Source: an uncultured Gammaproteobacteria bacterium (GTDB lineage: Bacteria > Pseudomonadota > Gammaproteobacteria > Pseudomonadales > Porticoccaceae). From it: a stretch of DNA of 64,000 bases. A model generated the notes under the pieces. The model was given only the letters and a program-made list of their open reading frames with translations. It searched no databases and was not told where the DNA came from. A program made the translations under genes and the position numbers. Positions 28,602 to 39,331 of the stretch are shown here, piece by piece. Location: contig CAJXQR010000007.1 in NCBI GenBank assembly GCA_913058345.1, positions 62,001 through 126,000 of the forward strand. The letters run 5' to 3'. Each line of letters begins with the position of its first letter. Within the stretch, counting starts at the first letter, position 1.

Positions 28602-29866
28602 TCAGCAATAATGCACAGCCCCCAACAAAAAGCATGCTCAAATATTTAGCAAGCTATGCCGAACCCGAGACCCACATCGCCAAAAAGAGCGTCCACAGCA
28701 CTGAAGATAAAGGCCGCTGGCAATACTGCCTGATTATTCCCGCCTATAAAGAAAGCAAGGCTTTCTACCAACGACTCACCAGCTCTCTCCTAAAACAACA
28801 TGCTGTGCTACTGGTGTTGGTCATCAACCAACCTGACAGTCTTACAAGCCCCCACCCTGACAACTCACTGTTATGGCAACAGCTGATCGACAACACCGTG
28901 GAACAAAACGCTTCTGACAACGTATTGCTACGCAGCATTCCACACACCAATAGCAGCTTGTTACTGATTAATCGCTTTAATGCGGGCCTGAGAATACCCG
29001 AAAAACAAGGTGTTGGTCTGGCTAGAAAGATGGGGGCTGATATTGCACTGTCCTTAATTGACAGCGGGTACGTCACCCATCCATGGATTTACACCACTGA
29101 TGCCGATACACATCTGCCCAATAATTATTTTACTGCTCTCAACAGTGATACCGACATTCACCGAAACGCCTTATCTGCCGCTGCCACCTATTCCTTTAAG
29201 CATCTCTGCGACGCCACATCTGTCGGTCGAGCGACTCAACTCTATGAGCAACGCTTGCGCCAGTATGTCGATGGACTGCACAGTGCCGGCTCGCCTTATG
29301 CCTTTCAAACAATCGGCAGTACCATCGCCATTTCAGCAACACACTACGCTCAAGTTCGGGGTTTCCCAAAGCGCAGTGGTGGTGAGGACTTTTATTTATT
29401 AAACAAACTCGCTAAAACTGGGCGCATAAACGAAGTTCAAGAAGCCGTCATTACTATTGAAGCCAGGCAATCGGACCGAGTACCCTTCGGCACAGGCCCG
29501 GCAATCAACAAATTACTGCTTGAGAAAAATATCAACCAGGCCAATATTTTTTATCATCCGCAAATTTTCGTCGAGTTAAAAAGATGGCTCGAAAAAACAC
29601 ACCTCACTCAATCAAGCCCATTGGGTGAACTATCCCTTTCTACAAACACACTAAAAGCACTGAGCACCCTAGGGGCTGCTCGAGCTATTGGGGCAGCACG
29701 CAAAGTTAGCACCTCTGCGTCAAGCTACAACAAACACATTCACACCTGGTTTGATGCTTTTAAAACACTAAGGTTTGTCCACTGCTTGCAAGAACAAGCT
29801 TACCCCTCCGTCAATACAACAGACTTAACGGCAGCACTGACCGGCTCAGTGAAAACTACAGTCTAA
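28598..29866 (+). CDS. Glycosyltransferase family 2-like protein
   Basis: The 422-residue protein has a GT-A fold signature: LIIPAYKES near residue 48, then a TTDADTHLPNNYFTAL segment with the DxD-like Asp pair, and SGGEDFYLLNKL, consistent with a sugar-nucleotide-dependent transferase. No transmembrane helix is obvious. Substrate cannot be deduced. The start is uncertain: TTG at 28598 (AAGGG about ten bases ahead, overlapping miaE) or ATG at 28634. The stop overlaps the convergent HD-GYP stop. Confidence 0.72.
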   Translation: MISNNAQPPTKSMLKYLASYAEPETHIAKKSVHSTEDKGRWQYCLIIPAYKESKAFYQRLTSSLLKQHAVLLVLVINQPDSLTSPHPDNSLLWQQLIDNTVEQNASDNVLLRSIPHTNSSLLLINRFNAGLRIPEKQGVGLARKMGADIALSLIDSGYVTHPWIYTTDADTHLPNNYFTALNSDTDIHRNALSAAATYSFKHLCDATSVGRATQLYEQRLRQYVDGLHSAGSPYAFQTIGSTIAISATHYAQVRGFPKRSGGEDFYLLNKLAKTGRINEVQEAVITIEARQSDRVPFGTGPAINKLLLEKNINQANIFYHPQIFVELKRWLEKTHLTQSSPLGELSLSTNTLKALSTLGAARAIGAARKVSTSASSYNKHIHTWFDAFKTLRFVHCLQEQAYPSVNTTDLTAALTGSVKTTV

Positions 29867-31254
29867 GCCTGAGAGTTGTCGCTCAAGCCTAGCCTGTAAT
29901 TTCCAACACTAACGCCAAAAGAGCCGTCAGGCAGAGTACGCTGAATCACAAACTCTTTGCCGAGCCGGCCGCTATCGGTCAGAGAGAGATCTATGATTTT
30001 ATTGTCGATGGTTTGTTTATGGGCATCTCGCGCCAGAATCACCGTAGGCAAGTGACGGAACTTCAAGTGGCCCGTTAGAACAATACCCACCATTCCATTA
30101 CGCAATTCAATCACTGTACCCGGTGGGTATGGCCCAATTGCCTGCATAAATTGCAAGGCATAGTCCTCATCAAACTGCTTGCCGAGGTTCTCATAGACTT
30201 CTTTATGAGCATCGCTAGGCCCTTTTTTTTCAGCATAACTACGATCACTGGTCATAGCATCATAAGCTTCAACAATGGCAATGATTTTTGCGTAATCGGA
30301 GATTTCATGAGATTTTAAATTGCGCGGATACCCCTTCCCGTCAGGTCTTTCATGATGATTCAAGGTCACATCTATGAGTTTGGTAAATTGTGCTTTGCTG
30401 TCACGCAACATTTTATAACCGTCTATCGTATGTTGCTTAATAAAACGCAATTCATCAGCGCTTAAAGGACCTCGCTTATTTTGTATATTTACCGGGATTT
30501 TAACCTTTCCAATATCATGAAGTAGGCCACACAAACCCAGAGCGTCGAGTTCCGGCTCAGCAAAATTGAGACTCAGCCCAAAAACCATTGCCAGAATAGA
30601 AACACTCAAGCCATGCTTAACAATATAGGCATTGTTGTGCTGTATCCTACTCATCCAGAGCAGAGCGTTAGGGTTGCGTAGTACACTTTCTCGGCACGCT
30701 TGAACAGCTCTACGAGCACTCTGAATATCAAGTGCAGATCCGTGTTGTGCCGCGATAACGATATGCTCAAGAGCTACTCTAGCTTGAGCATAGGCCTTTT
30801 GAGCAGCAGGATGCTCTTGCTCTGCAGACAACTGAATAGGATAAGAAGACGCGACGTTTTTCTGAATCGACGCCTTCTTTTTTAGTCTTGGTTTGCGCTC
30901 GACAACTGGCCCTCCGGATAGCGATAGCCCAGCTGAGAAGGTAACGGGGAGGGACGACTTCTGGGCCAACGATGAAATAGGCTTTACTAAGGTCTTCCGG
31001 CGACTCTCTGACGGCCCAGGGGGCGCTGCAACAAAAACGTACTGACAATATTCTCCAAGGGTGTCAATAACAGCGGGGTGATCAATCAATACACCTTGCG
31101 TCAGAAATGGCGTCCCCATCCAAGGCCTATCTAACTCAGCCACAAACATGCCTATCTTTAATTGACTCACCGGTGTACGCACCCCTTCTTTAGGCGCTCG
31201 ATTAAGCCAATCGGGCACAACCTCTTTTTTGGCATTACTTTTCAATGACTTCAT
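29863..31254 (-). CDS. HD-GYP domain c-di-GMP phosphodiesterase with DUF3391 domain
   Basis: The 463-residue protein has an N-terminal DUF3391 region (about 25-140) and an HD-GYP domain (about 190-390). The HD pair is His246-Asp247 in GLLHDIGKVKIP, and the GYP motif is in NHHERPDGKGYP, so the metal-binding residues for c-di-GMP hydrolysis are all visible. It has no membrane helix, so it is probably cytoplasmic. ATG at 31254 has AAGG upstream; a GTG nine bases earlier is also open. The gene overlaps the convergent glycosyltransferase stop in the bases CTAA. Confidence 0.9.
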   Translation of the reverse strand: MKSLKSNAKKEVVPDWLNRAPKEGVRTPVSQLKIGMFVAELDRPWMGTPFLTQGVLIDHPAVIDTLGEYCQYVFVAAPPGPSESRRKTLVKPISSLAQKSSLPVTFSAGLSLSGGPVVERKPRLKKKASIQKNVASSYPIQLSAEQEHPAAQKAYAQARVALEHIVIAAQHGSALDIQSARRAVQACRESVLRNPNALLWMSRIQHNNAYIVKHGLSVSILAMVFGLSLNFAEPELDALGLCGLLHDIGKVKIPVNIQNKRGPLSADELRFIKQHTIDGYKMLRDSKAQFTKLIDVTLNHHERPDGKGYPRNLKSHEISDYAKIIAIVEAYDAMTSDRSYAEKKGPSDAHKEVYENLGKQFDEDYALQFMQAIGPYPPGTVIELRNGMVGIVLTGHLKFRHLPTVILARDAHKQTIDNKIIDLSLTDSGRLGKEFVIQRTLPDGSFGVSVGNYRLGLSDNSQA

Positions 31255-32100
31255 TCGACTCACCTTTGAGAAGCTCGCGATATTTTTTTAAAGCGTAAAG
31301 ACTTTTCCTAGATAGCCACTAATGGCAAAGCAAACTTAGATAATAACTTTAGCACCAATTCGCGAAGCAGTTAACATTTTGACCGAGTAGAAATAGACCA
31401 AAGGGCACTTAGCCCAACCCGGTGGACTCGTGAGATTAGCTGATGGGCCCTGTATCAGAATCAAACGCCTTCAAAACGATACGAGACCGGGAGAGATAGA
31501 CAGATGATGATAAAGAAAATGAAATCTCCGCAGCGAACTAGAAAAAAAGTGAAACCGAAAAGACAGCATCCACACGACGCATCATTGTGTTCGGTTGCCT
31601 CCCCCTGTGATGATATCCCCTTGACACAGCGCTCTGAAGAGCGTGAATTTGGCGGTGAATCTCGCTCGATTTATTCATTTTATTGGCATCGCTTTTACAG
31701 GCATCCAGGTGATAGGCAGGCGCTATCACCTTCTACTCATTGTCTGGCGATTAAAACAGGAATACCTGCGACACGTCGAGTCTGCGGCCGTTAATCCACA
31801 TCATTTAAAAAAGATGGCATGGAAACCTTCATCCCTGTTTATTGTCACAGCTAACACACCGAACTTAAGCCATTGACTGCTCTAATAGCATCACATAGGC
31901 CATAAAAGATACTACATTGAGTGCTATGCAAAGTGGGCGTGTTAAGCCCATCATTATTATTAGCATTTCATAATCAACGATAGTACTCGCGAAGCTCAAG
32001 CTTAGCTCTGAGCTCGTTTAATCACTCCCCCCAACCTGGTGTTGTCGAACACAGTTAATTGAAATAGTGATGCATAAACAAACGACCTGGAGGCAACCTA
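31255..32100. other. Gene-poor stretch with two doubtful small frames
   Basis: No recognisable gene is present in these 846 bases. Two overlapping plus-strand frames exist: 31504-31794 (96 codons, start MMIKKMKSPQRTRKKVKPKR, with a GGGAG about 10 bases upstream) and 31643-31876 (77 codons, GTG start, a hydrophobic stretch FIHFIGIAFTGIQVIG). Neither resembles a known family, their composition is unlike the neighbours, and they occupy different frames without an obvious joining point. They could be remnants of a decayed gene. Confidence 0.35.
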
Positions 32101-32844
32101 ATGACAAATCAAACTGCCCAGCTCTACCGGATGGTCATGCCCGACCATCTCTGTCCCTTTGGTCTTAAGTCGAAAGACTTGCTTGAACGTGAGGGTTACA
32201 CTGTTGAGGATCACCATCTGGAAACTAGCGAGCAGACGAGCAGCTTTCGAGCCGAGCATGGCGTTGACACCACTCCTCAGGCCTTTATCGGCGGTGAGCG
32301 CATCGGTGGATATGAGGATCTCCGGGCTTATTTTGGGAAAGATGTCCAGCAGGCATCGGAAACGACCTACCAACCGGTAATTGTGCTGTTCGCCATGACA
32401 TTGCTGATGGCGCTGGGCGCGGCATTTATCGCCGAAGGCCAGTGGTTGAGCATCCGCAGTGCAGAATGGTTTTTAGCCTTTTCTATGTGCGGGTTGGCGT
32501 ATCTAAAATTGAGAGATGTAGAAAGCTTCTCCACGATGTTTCTCAATTATGACCTTCTAGCCCGCCGCTGGGTACGCTACGGTTATGTCTACCCCTTCGC
32601 AGAAGGTCTGGCCGGAGTGTTGATGATACCGGCTATCCTCAATTGGGTATCGGTTCCACTCGCCCTGTTTATCGGCACCGTCGGTGGCATCTCGGTATTC
32701 AAGGCTGTTTATATCGATAAACGCGAGCTCAAATGTGCCTGCGTAGGTGGCGACAGCGATGTCCCTTTAGGTTTTATCTCACTCACCGAAAATCTAATGA
32801 TGATAGCCATGGGCCTTTGGATGGGCTGGAAACACCTGCTTTAA
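32101..32844 (+). CDS. Glutaredoxin-MauE fusion redox membrane protein
   Basis: The 247-residue protein has an N-terminal glutaredoxin-like domain (about 1-82) with CPFG in place of the usual CPYC/CPFC, followed by TPQAFIGGERIGGYEDL, the cis-Pro and GSH-binding segment. Residues about 92-245 form four membrane helices of the MauE/DoxX type, ending in KCACVGGDSDVPLGFISLTE with a CxC pair. MauE-like proteins help pass electrons to periplasmic disulfides or methylamine dehydrogenase. The substrate is unknown. It stands alone between gene-poor stretches; ATG 32101 has GGAGG eight bases upstream. Confidence 0.82.
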   Translation: MTNQTAQLYRMVMPDHLCPFGLKSKDLLEREGYTVEDHHLETSEQTSSFRAEHGVDTTPQAFIGGERIGGYEDLRAYFGKDVQQASETTYQPVIVLFAMTLLMALGAAFIAEGQWLSIRSAEWFLAFSMCGLAYLKLRDVESFSTMFLNYDLLARRWVRYGYVYPFAEGLAGVLMIPAILNWVSVPLALFIGTVGGISVFKAVYIDKRELKCACVGGDSDVPLGFISLTENLMMIAMGLWMGWKHLL

Positions 32845-33215
32845 GAAGGGTAGCGACAACACAGTAATGTTCATCTCTCCAAATAAGACCACAACATTAT
32901 CACTGTCGAGGTTCATCAGCTTAATGTGCTCTTAGCCTCGAGAGTTAACAGCGATCCATCCAGAGAAATAAGCTCACTTTAAAACAGAGCGTGAAGGTAG
33001 GCGAGGCATTTGACAGCGTGCACTGAGTTCTCCGTAAACTCATGATCAACATTAACAGTCCACCGCTGATGGTCTCGCCCCCCTAGAGTTCGTTGCTATT
33101 GGCGCTATAGAGACTGTCTAATATGCCCGTAACGAAAATGGTGTAGTACGTAGACCAAAAACAACCCTTGGCAATCGCACCGCTACCACCAAAATTCCGA
33201 GACAAGATTAAAGCG
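32845..33215. other. Intergenic stretch without visible feature
   Basis: These 371 bases separate the convergent glutaredoxin-MauE gene and the GGDEF gene. I see no credible frame, terminator, RNA or repeat here. Confidence 0.5.
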
Positions 33216-35306
33216 TTACCCGCCAGCGAGCACACAGGCATTACGACCCCTTTCTTTTGCTTCATACAAAGCTTTATCAGCACGTTCAAATACTTCGCTA
33301 ACTTTATCACCCGGATTAAAGCCACTCAAACCGCACGAGGCGGTAATCCGCACCTCTTCTCCACGATAATGAAAGCTGCAGTTTTTAATGGCCTCACGCA
33401 AACCATCCGCCAGACTAAGCGCTTCCTGAACTCCGGTATCAGGCAACAGCATAACGAACTCTTCGCCCCCATAGCGGGCAAAAAAATCAGTGCTACGTAT
33501 GCCTTTATTGATCAATTGAGCGATGGTTTCCAAAACTTTATCACCCGCTTTATGGCCAAACTTATCATTTATTTTTTTAAAGAAGTCGATATCCCAAACA
33601 GCAAGCACTAAAGGGGAGTCCGTCCGCTGCCAGCGTCCAAACTCCTCTTCTATTTTCTGTTCATAAAACAAACGATTCGGCACCTTGGTCAAAGCATCGA
33701 ACATGGCTTGTTGATTTTTTTCGACGATGACCTTTTTAAGAGATTCTGTTTCCTTTTCAAGCGCCTGCATACGCTGGTGCATAGACTCAACACCGTCTCT
33801 GGATTGCTCAATTCGCTTTTTTTCTGCTATCCGGTAGGTGATGATATGTTCTGAAATATGTTCAAGCTTCGTATCAACTAAAGTCTTTAGCTGCGACAAA
33901 CCTGTTGCCTGATCAATATCTGCACGGATAGCACTCACATCACCCTGCATATCATCATCAAATTTGCGACCATCATGCTGGGCACTTTCCAGCTTAGTCG
34001 TTTCAGACGCCAGAAATTCATCCATATCTTTTAAGCGACCGGTAATTTGTTGCAAAAACCCCTGGAACTCATATTTTTCAGCCTGCATGCTAAGTCTTAT
34101 TGCATTAATCAGGTTGGTTACATCGTTTAAAAGCTGCTTCCAGCCCTTAGCGTTCGCTTTATTTTCAAGATCTTGCTTCACTCGATCGGCATCGGCCTCC
34201 AGACTTTTAGGCACAATAAGCTGTTCGAGAAGACGAATTAACAACTCCTGTATCGTTGGCTGAAATAATTCTTCATTGTCTAATGAGTGCTCAATTGCAC
34301 TCTCATTTGTTATTTGAGCGGGCTCAGATGTCAGGGAAAGGTTAAGCAGCAGGCTCGATAACTCTCGAGTCAGCGCATCTAAAGCATCGTCCTCACTCAC
34401 AAGTTGTACACGGGTTTTCAAGGCATCAAAATCATACTTTGACGCTTCATTGCCCAAAGCGTCGATAAGATCAATGAGGCAAGCTTTATAGGCGGAAAAC
34501 CTCGTAGCCTCACAGTCTTCTGATTTTTCACCCGCCCAATCAACCGTGATATTTTCTAGCTGGCGAATAGCCGCTTGTAATTGACTGATATTTTTTGCTG
34601 TTTTGATTGCCGCAAGGGGCCCTTCAATCTGCTGCCTTTGTATCTCTGGCCAGGGCAAACCCTTTAGGAATTCATGTAATGTCAAAACCAGCTGAGTGAT
34701 ATCAGGCAGGTCGATACCAGAAGACTGAGCTGCAGGAAAATGCTGACGTTCCACTTGTTGAGATTGGCTTTTATCGCCAGGCTTACTCGACAGTACACGG
34801 CCAAAAAACGATGATTTGTTGTTAACAACGTCCTGGCTTATTGCCGCTGTTAAAAAACCAGCCGTATCAGACAACAAAGCATCTCGTTGGCTGTCGTTTG
34901 ATTTTTCCAGCTTTTTGATGATTTTCTTACAGGCTTTCTGGTGGTTATCAGAAAATTGTAAACTCTCAATCAGCGCCAACAATGCGCTTGTAACAACCCG
35001 GTCTGGCCCCGATTTTTGTTCTTCGATTTTTACCAGTATTGCTGATATATCATCAATGATTGGTTCTAATTGTTGATGATTCGCACGGCGTTTGATTGAT
35101 CCACGCAGCTTACCAAGGCAGTCGTCAAGCCTTTCGTTTTGCCCTTCTGCAGCAATACTTAAGCGTCCAACAGCGCGCTTTAAAGTCGCCTCTAACTGCT
35201 CCCAATCAGCCTCCTTTATCTCAAGCCTTTCCAGCTGTTCAAAATACTTAGACTTCCATTCTGCTATGGCTTGTTTATCATCTGCCATGGTTTTCGTTGC
35301 CTGCAT
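33216..35306 (-). CDS. Soluble diguanylate cyclase with long helical N-terminus
   Basis: The 696-residue protein has about 520 residues of charged, helical and coiled-coil sequence without a membrane helix, then a GGDEF domain. The active site is GGEEF (residues 613-617) in FARYGGEEFVMLLPDTG, and the inhibitory I-site RSTD lies five residues ahead, so the enzyme should be active and product-inhibited. The N-terminal region resembles the helical DUF found in several Pseudomonas cyclases, but its input signal is unknown. It is divergent from yajQ, whose product binds c-di-GMP. ATG 35306 is chosen; ATG 35288 is also possible. Confidence 0.9.
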   Translation of the reverse strand: MQATKTMADDKQAIAEWKSKYFEQLERLEIKEADWEQLEATLKRAVGRLSIAAEGQNERLDDCLGKLRGSIKRRANHQQLEPIIDDISAILVKIEEQKSGPDRVVTSALLALIESLQFSDNHQKACKKIIKKLEKSNDSQRDALLSDTAGFLTAAISQDVVNNKSSFFGRVLSSKPGDKSQSQQVERQHFPAAQSSGIDLPDITQLVLTLHEFLKGLPWPEIQRQQIEGPLAAIKTAKNISQLQAAIRQLENITVDWAGEKSEDCEATRFSAYKACLIDLIDALGNEASKYDFDALKTRVQLVSEDDALDALTRELSSLLLNLSLTSEPAQITNESAIEHSLDNEELFQPTIQELLIRLLEQLIVPKSLEADADRVKQDLENKANAKGWKQLLNDVTNLINAIRLSMQAEKYEFQGFLQQITGRLKDMDEFLASETTKLESAQHDGRKFDDDMQGDVSAIRADIDQATGLSQLKTLVDTKLEHISEHIITYRIAEKKRIEQSRDGVESMHQRMQALEKETESLKKVIVEKNQQAMFDALTKVPNRLFYEQKIEEEFGRWQRTDSPLVLAVWDIDFFKKINDKFGHKAGDKVLETIAQLINKGIRSTDFFARYGGEEFVMLLPDTGVQEALSLADGLREAIKNCSFHYRGEEVRITASCGLSGFNPGDKVSEVFERADKALYEAKERGRNACVLAGG

Positions 35307-35486
35307 CAAGGTGTTGAGGGTTTACAACCGTAATAAGCGTCAATATAGTCATCGGCTACAAACGGTACAAGCCAATAACTCGCCGCCATATCTCAATCAT
35401 CTGTTTTGTGGACTAGTGATCTTTTCACAGGCTGACTGGTACACTGATGCCCAGTTAATGTTCCAGTACATAGTAGGAATGCCCCA

Positions 35487-35972
35487 ATGCCCTCTTTTGA
35501 TATAGTCTCCGAAGTCGAGTCAAACGAAATACGCAATGCGGCAGAAAACGCCGAGCGCGAACTTTCCACTCGCTTTGACTTTCGCGGTGTCAAAGCCCGC
35601 ATTGACTTGAAAGATGATGTCATTACCGTCTCAGCTGAGGCGGACTTTCAATGCCGACAAATGCTCGATATCGTCAGCAACAATATTGTTAAGCGCAAGA
35701 TTGACCCCAATAGCATTGATGCGGATGAGGACTGCACACACAGTGGAAAGACGTATTCACTGGCCATACGCTTTCAACAGGGAATCGATCAGCCCACAGC
35801 AAAGAAGATCGTCAAGCTTATTAAAGCCGCAAAAACCAAGGTACAGGTTGCCATTCAAGGCGAGAAACTCAGGGTCACCGGCAAAAAACGCGATGATTTA
35901 CAGGCGGCAATGGCCCTCGTGCGCGAAGCTGACCTTGGCCAGGCCTTTCAATTTAATAACTTCCGGGATTAG
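35487..35972 (+). CDS. yajQ: YajQ family cyclic-di-GMP-binding protein
   Basis: YajQ-family proteins bind c-di-GMP and, in Xanthomonas, modulate a transcription factor; nucleic-acid binding has also been reported. The 161-residue protein has the characteristic start [18 protein letters not shown], the [11 protein letters not shown] block, [28 protein letters not shown] and the end [11 protein letters not shown]. It lies divergent from a diguanylate cyclase 180 bases away, which strengthens a c-di-GMP role here. It converges on an SDR gene with 7 bases between. Confidence 0.95.
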   Translation: MPSFDIVSEVESNEIRNAAENAERELSTRFDFRGVKARIDLKDDVITVSAEADFQCRQMLDIVSNNIVKRKIDPNSIDADEDCTHSGKTYSLAIRFQQGIDQPTAKKIVKLIKAAKTKVQVAIQGEKLRVTGKKRDDLQAAMALVREADLGQAFQFNNFRD

Positions 35973-35979
35973 TTCGCCG

Positions 35980-36750
35980 TTACATGGCCGAACCTCCGCC
36001 ATCGACAGAGTACACACCACCCGTGCAAAAAGAGGCCTCGTCACTGCACAAAAAGGCCATCAAATTAGCCACTTCCTCCGGCTCACCATAGCGGCCCATG
36101 GGCATCATTTGACTGAGCTGAGCTTTGGCTGCCTCTTCCTGGCCGGGTGCGAAGCCGCTCTCCAATGAGCGCATCATGCGCGTTTCAATAGGGGCTGGAT
36201 TAACCGTGTTGATGCGAATGCCCTGTGCTGCATATTCCTGAGAGACACTGCGCATCATGCCCACCACCGCGTGCTTACTTGTGATATAGGGTGAAATATT
36301 CGGCGTCCCTTTCAAGCCAGCCATGGATGATGTCATCACAATACTGCCGCCGCCATTATCGAGCATCGCTGGTATCACATATTTCAAGCCCAACCACACA
36401 CCCTTAATATTAACCGCCATCACCTGGTCGAAAGCATCAATAGGCGAGTCGACAATGGGTGCTACCACACCTTCCACACCGGCATTGTTCAAAAAGAAAT
36501 CGATAGCGCCAAAGCGTTTCAGCGTCGCCGTAACATAACCCCGCACTTGCTCGGGTTTGGAGACATCAGCGAGCTGGTAGCTCACCCTATCGTCCGCATC
36601 AATAGCTTTGACTGCAGACTGCAAGGCATCTTCTGTCAAATCCACCAACATTACATTGGCACCCTCGCGGGCAAACAGTTTGCCCGCTGCCAAGCCAATA
36701 CCCCCTGCTCCGCCGGTAATAACAACAGTTTTATTGTCAAATTTGGCCAT
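35980..36750 (-). CDS. SDR family NAD(P)-dependent oxidoreductase
   Basis: A 256-residue classical short-chain dehydrogenase. The nucleotide-binding TGGAGGIGLAAG, the NNAG motif in FFLNNAGVEG, the catalytic Ser in SIVMTSSMAG and the YxxxK in SPYITSKHAVVG are all present. The substrate cannot be told. The ATG at 36750 has GGGAGAG about seven bases upstream, so the open frame to 36765 is not needed. It is on the same strand as the GGDEF-EAL gene 16 bases upstream on the map. Confidence 0.87.
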   Translation of the reverse strand: MAKFDNKTVVITGGAGGIGLAAGKLFAREGANVMLVDLTEDALQSAVKAIDADDRVSYQLADVSKPEQVRGYVTATLKRFGAIDFFLNNAGVEGVVAPIVDSPIDAFDQVMAVNIKGVWLGLKYVIPAMLDNGGGSIVMTSSMAGLKGTPNISPYITSKHAVVGMMRSVSQEYAAQGIRINTVNPAPIETRMMRSLESGFAPGQEEAAKAQLSQMMPMGRYGEPEEVANLMAFLCSDEASFCTGGVYSVDGGGSAM

Positions 36751-36766
36751 TATTTGCTCTCCCATC

Positions 36767-39331
36767 TCACTCTATTGTTTTGGCTCCTAGTGTAATGGGT
36801 TTTACCAGTATATCTCTAAGAGGTTGTGGTTTTTCTATACCGTGACCTTGGGCATAGTTGATGCCAAGCTCTTTCACTGCCTTTTCAACTGTCTCATTCT
36901 CCACAAATTCGGCAATCGTCTGGATACCCATTACATGGCCAATATCATTGATGGATTTAACCATGGCGTGGGTAATTTCATTATTGGCGATCTCTTTAAT
37001 AAACATACCGTCTATTTTTAAAAAATCCACGGCAAGGTCTTTTAGATAGGCAAAAGATGACAAACCGCTACCAAAATCGTCAAGAGCAAATTTACAACCA
37101 ATTTTCTGTAGGGCCTGAATAAATTTTTGAGCAACATTTAAGTTAGTTATTGCAGCTGTTTCAGTAATTTCAAAACAGAGCTTTGCCCCATCAAACACTG
37201 TGTTTTTCAGACGAACCAGCAGGAAATCGAGAAAAGATTCATCACTGAGAGTCTGGCCCGACAAATTAATAAAGATAAACTCTAGGTCTTGCATAAATGT
37301 TGGGCATCCTTCGATCATTTGAATGGCCTCGGTTACCACCCAGCGATCGATTTCAACTACCAAGTTATAGCGCTCCGCGGCAGGCATAAAGGCACCGGGA
37401 GTAATCAGCACGCCATTATCATCTTTAATGCGAAGCAACAGCTCATAGTGGCTGAACCTACCACTATTGGAGTCGAGATTTTTAATCGCCTGCCCGTAGA
37501 GACAAAATTGATTTTCAGACATAGCCCGATAAATGCGACTCACCCACTCCATCTCTCCCTGACGTTGAGCTATCTCCCAGTCATTGGAACGGTAGACATG
37601 GACCCGATTGCGCCCCGAGTCTTTTGCCATATAGCAAGCTGCATCAGCATTCTTCAGCACGGTCGATAAGTCACAAACCTCTTCGGTAATCTCCGCAAGA
37701 CCAATACTTGCACCAATCCGAAATGTCGATTCGCCCCAGGTAAAGCGATAATCTTGTAGAGCTTCCAACAGAGACTTTGTCAAGCGCTCAGCATTGTCCA
37801 GCGAACAATATTCCATCAGCACGGCGAACTCATCACCCCCCACCCGCGCCAGGGTGTCACGTCTTCTGACAACGCTCTGTAATAATGGGCCCAGCTGACG
37901 CAGCAATTCGTCACCCGCAACGTGGCCACAGGTGTCGTTAATCACTTTAAATTGATCCAGATCGAGAAAGCAAATGGCGTGCTCAGTTTTTTCAGTGTGC
38001 AGCTTGGCCAGCAGTAATTCGGTGCGTCGCTCAAACTCATGGCGATTGCAGAGCCCTGTCAACAGATCGTGAGAAGCCTGATAACTAAGCCTTTCCTTGA
38101 GTTCGTATTCACGGCTGACATCATCCTGGATTGCCAAATAATGGCTTAGCTGGCCATGCTCATCTTTAATGCCAGAGATGGAGTTTCGGCACCAATACAA
38201 ATCACCGTTCTTTTTCCGATTGCGAAACTCACCGCGCCACTCATCACCGCTCAGAATCGTCGTCCAGAGCGTTTTGTAAGCACCCAACTCAGCCTGCCCC
38301 GTGCTAAAAATACGCGGGGTTTTACCCATCACCTCCTCTCGTGAATAGCCTGTTAGCTCAGTGAATTTAGGGTTAACGTATTCTATCTGCCCGTTGATAT
38401 CGGTAATCATAATCCCCGAGGAGCTCGCTTGTGCCGCTCTAGAGAGCTTTAATCGCTCATCTTTTTCACGCTGAAACGAACTCAGGTCCTCTACGCGCGA
38501 TTGAATGATCTCTTGACCCGCCACGTTGAGTAAACTCGCTGTCACCTCGCAATTGAACACTTGGCCCTTTTTATTTTTGCAACGGGTCTCAAACCGATGT
38601 ACACCCCAGGACAATACCGCCTTCAAGGCCTCGCTATTAATGCGTCGAGTCTCATCGTCATCGGGCGTCAAATCACGAGAATCTAAGCGCTTGACGTCCT
38701 CGTGGTCATAACCAAACACCGCCAACGCACTCGCATTGACATCCAGCAAACGACCTTTAATATCGTGAAAAAACAGGAGATCAAGGGATTGTGCAAAGGT
38801 TTTTTGTGCGCATTCAGGGCTTATTTCAAGTTTACTCAGCAAACTGCGCTGCATAAATTCGCCAGTAATTATTTTCGCATATATTTCTAGAGTCTGTTGA
38901 ACGCTCACCAGATCCTTTATCGCGCTATCAGCCATCACCACTAAGGTGCCCGAGCTACCACCACAGTCGGCAATGGGCGTGCCCATGTAGCAGTATGGCG
39001 CCACATGAGCAAGATAGTGTGCACTGGGGAAATACTGGCACACGTTATCAAAATACAAACTCTTAGTACGCGCCAGCACTTGTTCACAGGGCGTGCCAAT
39101 CAGGCCACACTCAAATTTATCCAGCTTTTTACCATCCAGCCAGGCATTAAAAACCTCGATGGTTTGGTCCGATATGCGGGTAATAAAAACCCCACGAAAG
39201 CCCAGCTTCTCACTCAGTTTACGTACTAAAGTATCGAATAATTCGCTACCCTGACTATTCAGTGTCTGGTGTATGGTGCTTAATGCAAGCCCTGCATCTA
39301 TCTGTTCACTCACAGCGCCAGCCCCATTCAA
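36767..39331 (-). CDS. GAF-PAS-PAS-GGDEF-EAL cyclic-di-GMP protein
   Basis: The 854-residue protein has a GAF-like domain (about 10-165), two PAS domains (about 185-415), a GGDEF domain with intact GGDEF at 498-502 and an I-site RRRD five residues ahead, and an EAL domain (about 600-845). EAL residues are mostly kept: YELLLR in place of [32 protein letters not shown] and TIAEFVENE, though the last motif reads QGHGIEKP. Both activities are possible. It has no membrane helix. The start at 39331 (TTG) overlaps the stop of the hemerythrin chemoreceptor as TTGA; GTG at 39313 with GGGG upstream is an alternative. Confidence 0.9.
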   Translation of the reverse strand: MNGAGAVSEQIDAGLALSTIHQTLNSQGSELFDTLVRKLSEKLGFRGVFITRISDQTIEVFNAWLDGKKLDKFECGLIGTPCEQVLARTKSLYFDNVCQYFPSAHYLAHVAPYCYMGTPIADCGGSSGTLVVMADSAIKDLVSVQQTLEIYAKIITGEFMQRSLLSKLEISPECAQKTFAQSLDLLFFHDIKGRLLDVNASALAVFGYDHEDVKRLDSRDLTPDDDETRRINSEALKAVLSWGVHRFETRCKNKKGQVFNCEVTASLLNVAGQEIIQSRVEDLSSFQREKDERLKLSRAAQASSSGIMITDINGQIEYVNPKFTELTGYSREEVMGKTPRIFSTGQAELGAYKTLWTTILSGDEWRGEFRNRKKNGDLYWCRNSISGIKDEHGQLSHYLAIQDDVSREYELKERLSYQASHDLLTGLCNRHEFERRTELLLAKLHTEKTEHAICFLDLDQFKVINDTCGHVAGDELLRQLGPLLQSVVRRRDTLARVGGDEFAVLMEYCSLDNAERLTKSLLEALQDYRFTWGESTFRIGASIGLAEITEEVCDLSTVLKNADAACYMAKDSGRNRVHVYRSNDWEIAQRQGEMEWVSRIYRAMSENQFCLYGQAIKNLDSNSGRFSHYELLLRIKDDNGVLITPGAFMPAAERYNLVVEIDRWVVTEAIQMIEGCPTFMQDLEFIFINLSGQTLSDESFLDFLLVRLKNTVFDGAKLCFEITETAAITNLNVAQKFIQALQKIGCKFALDDFGSGLSSFAYLKDLAVDFLKIDGMFIKEIANNEITHAMVKSINDIGHVMGIQTIAEFVENETVEKAVKELGINYAQGHGIEKPQPLRDILVKPITLGAKTIE

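Noticed and set aside
31504-31876. Two overlapping small plus-strand frames
   Set aside because: Low-complexity basic start, no known family and no frame continuity; listed only as doubtful content of the gene-poor stretch.
35614-36168. Plus-strand frame of 184 codons overlapping yajQ
   Set aside because: It is the shifted frame of yajQ running into the SDR gene and has no own features.
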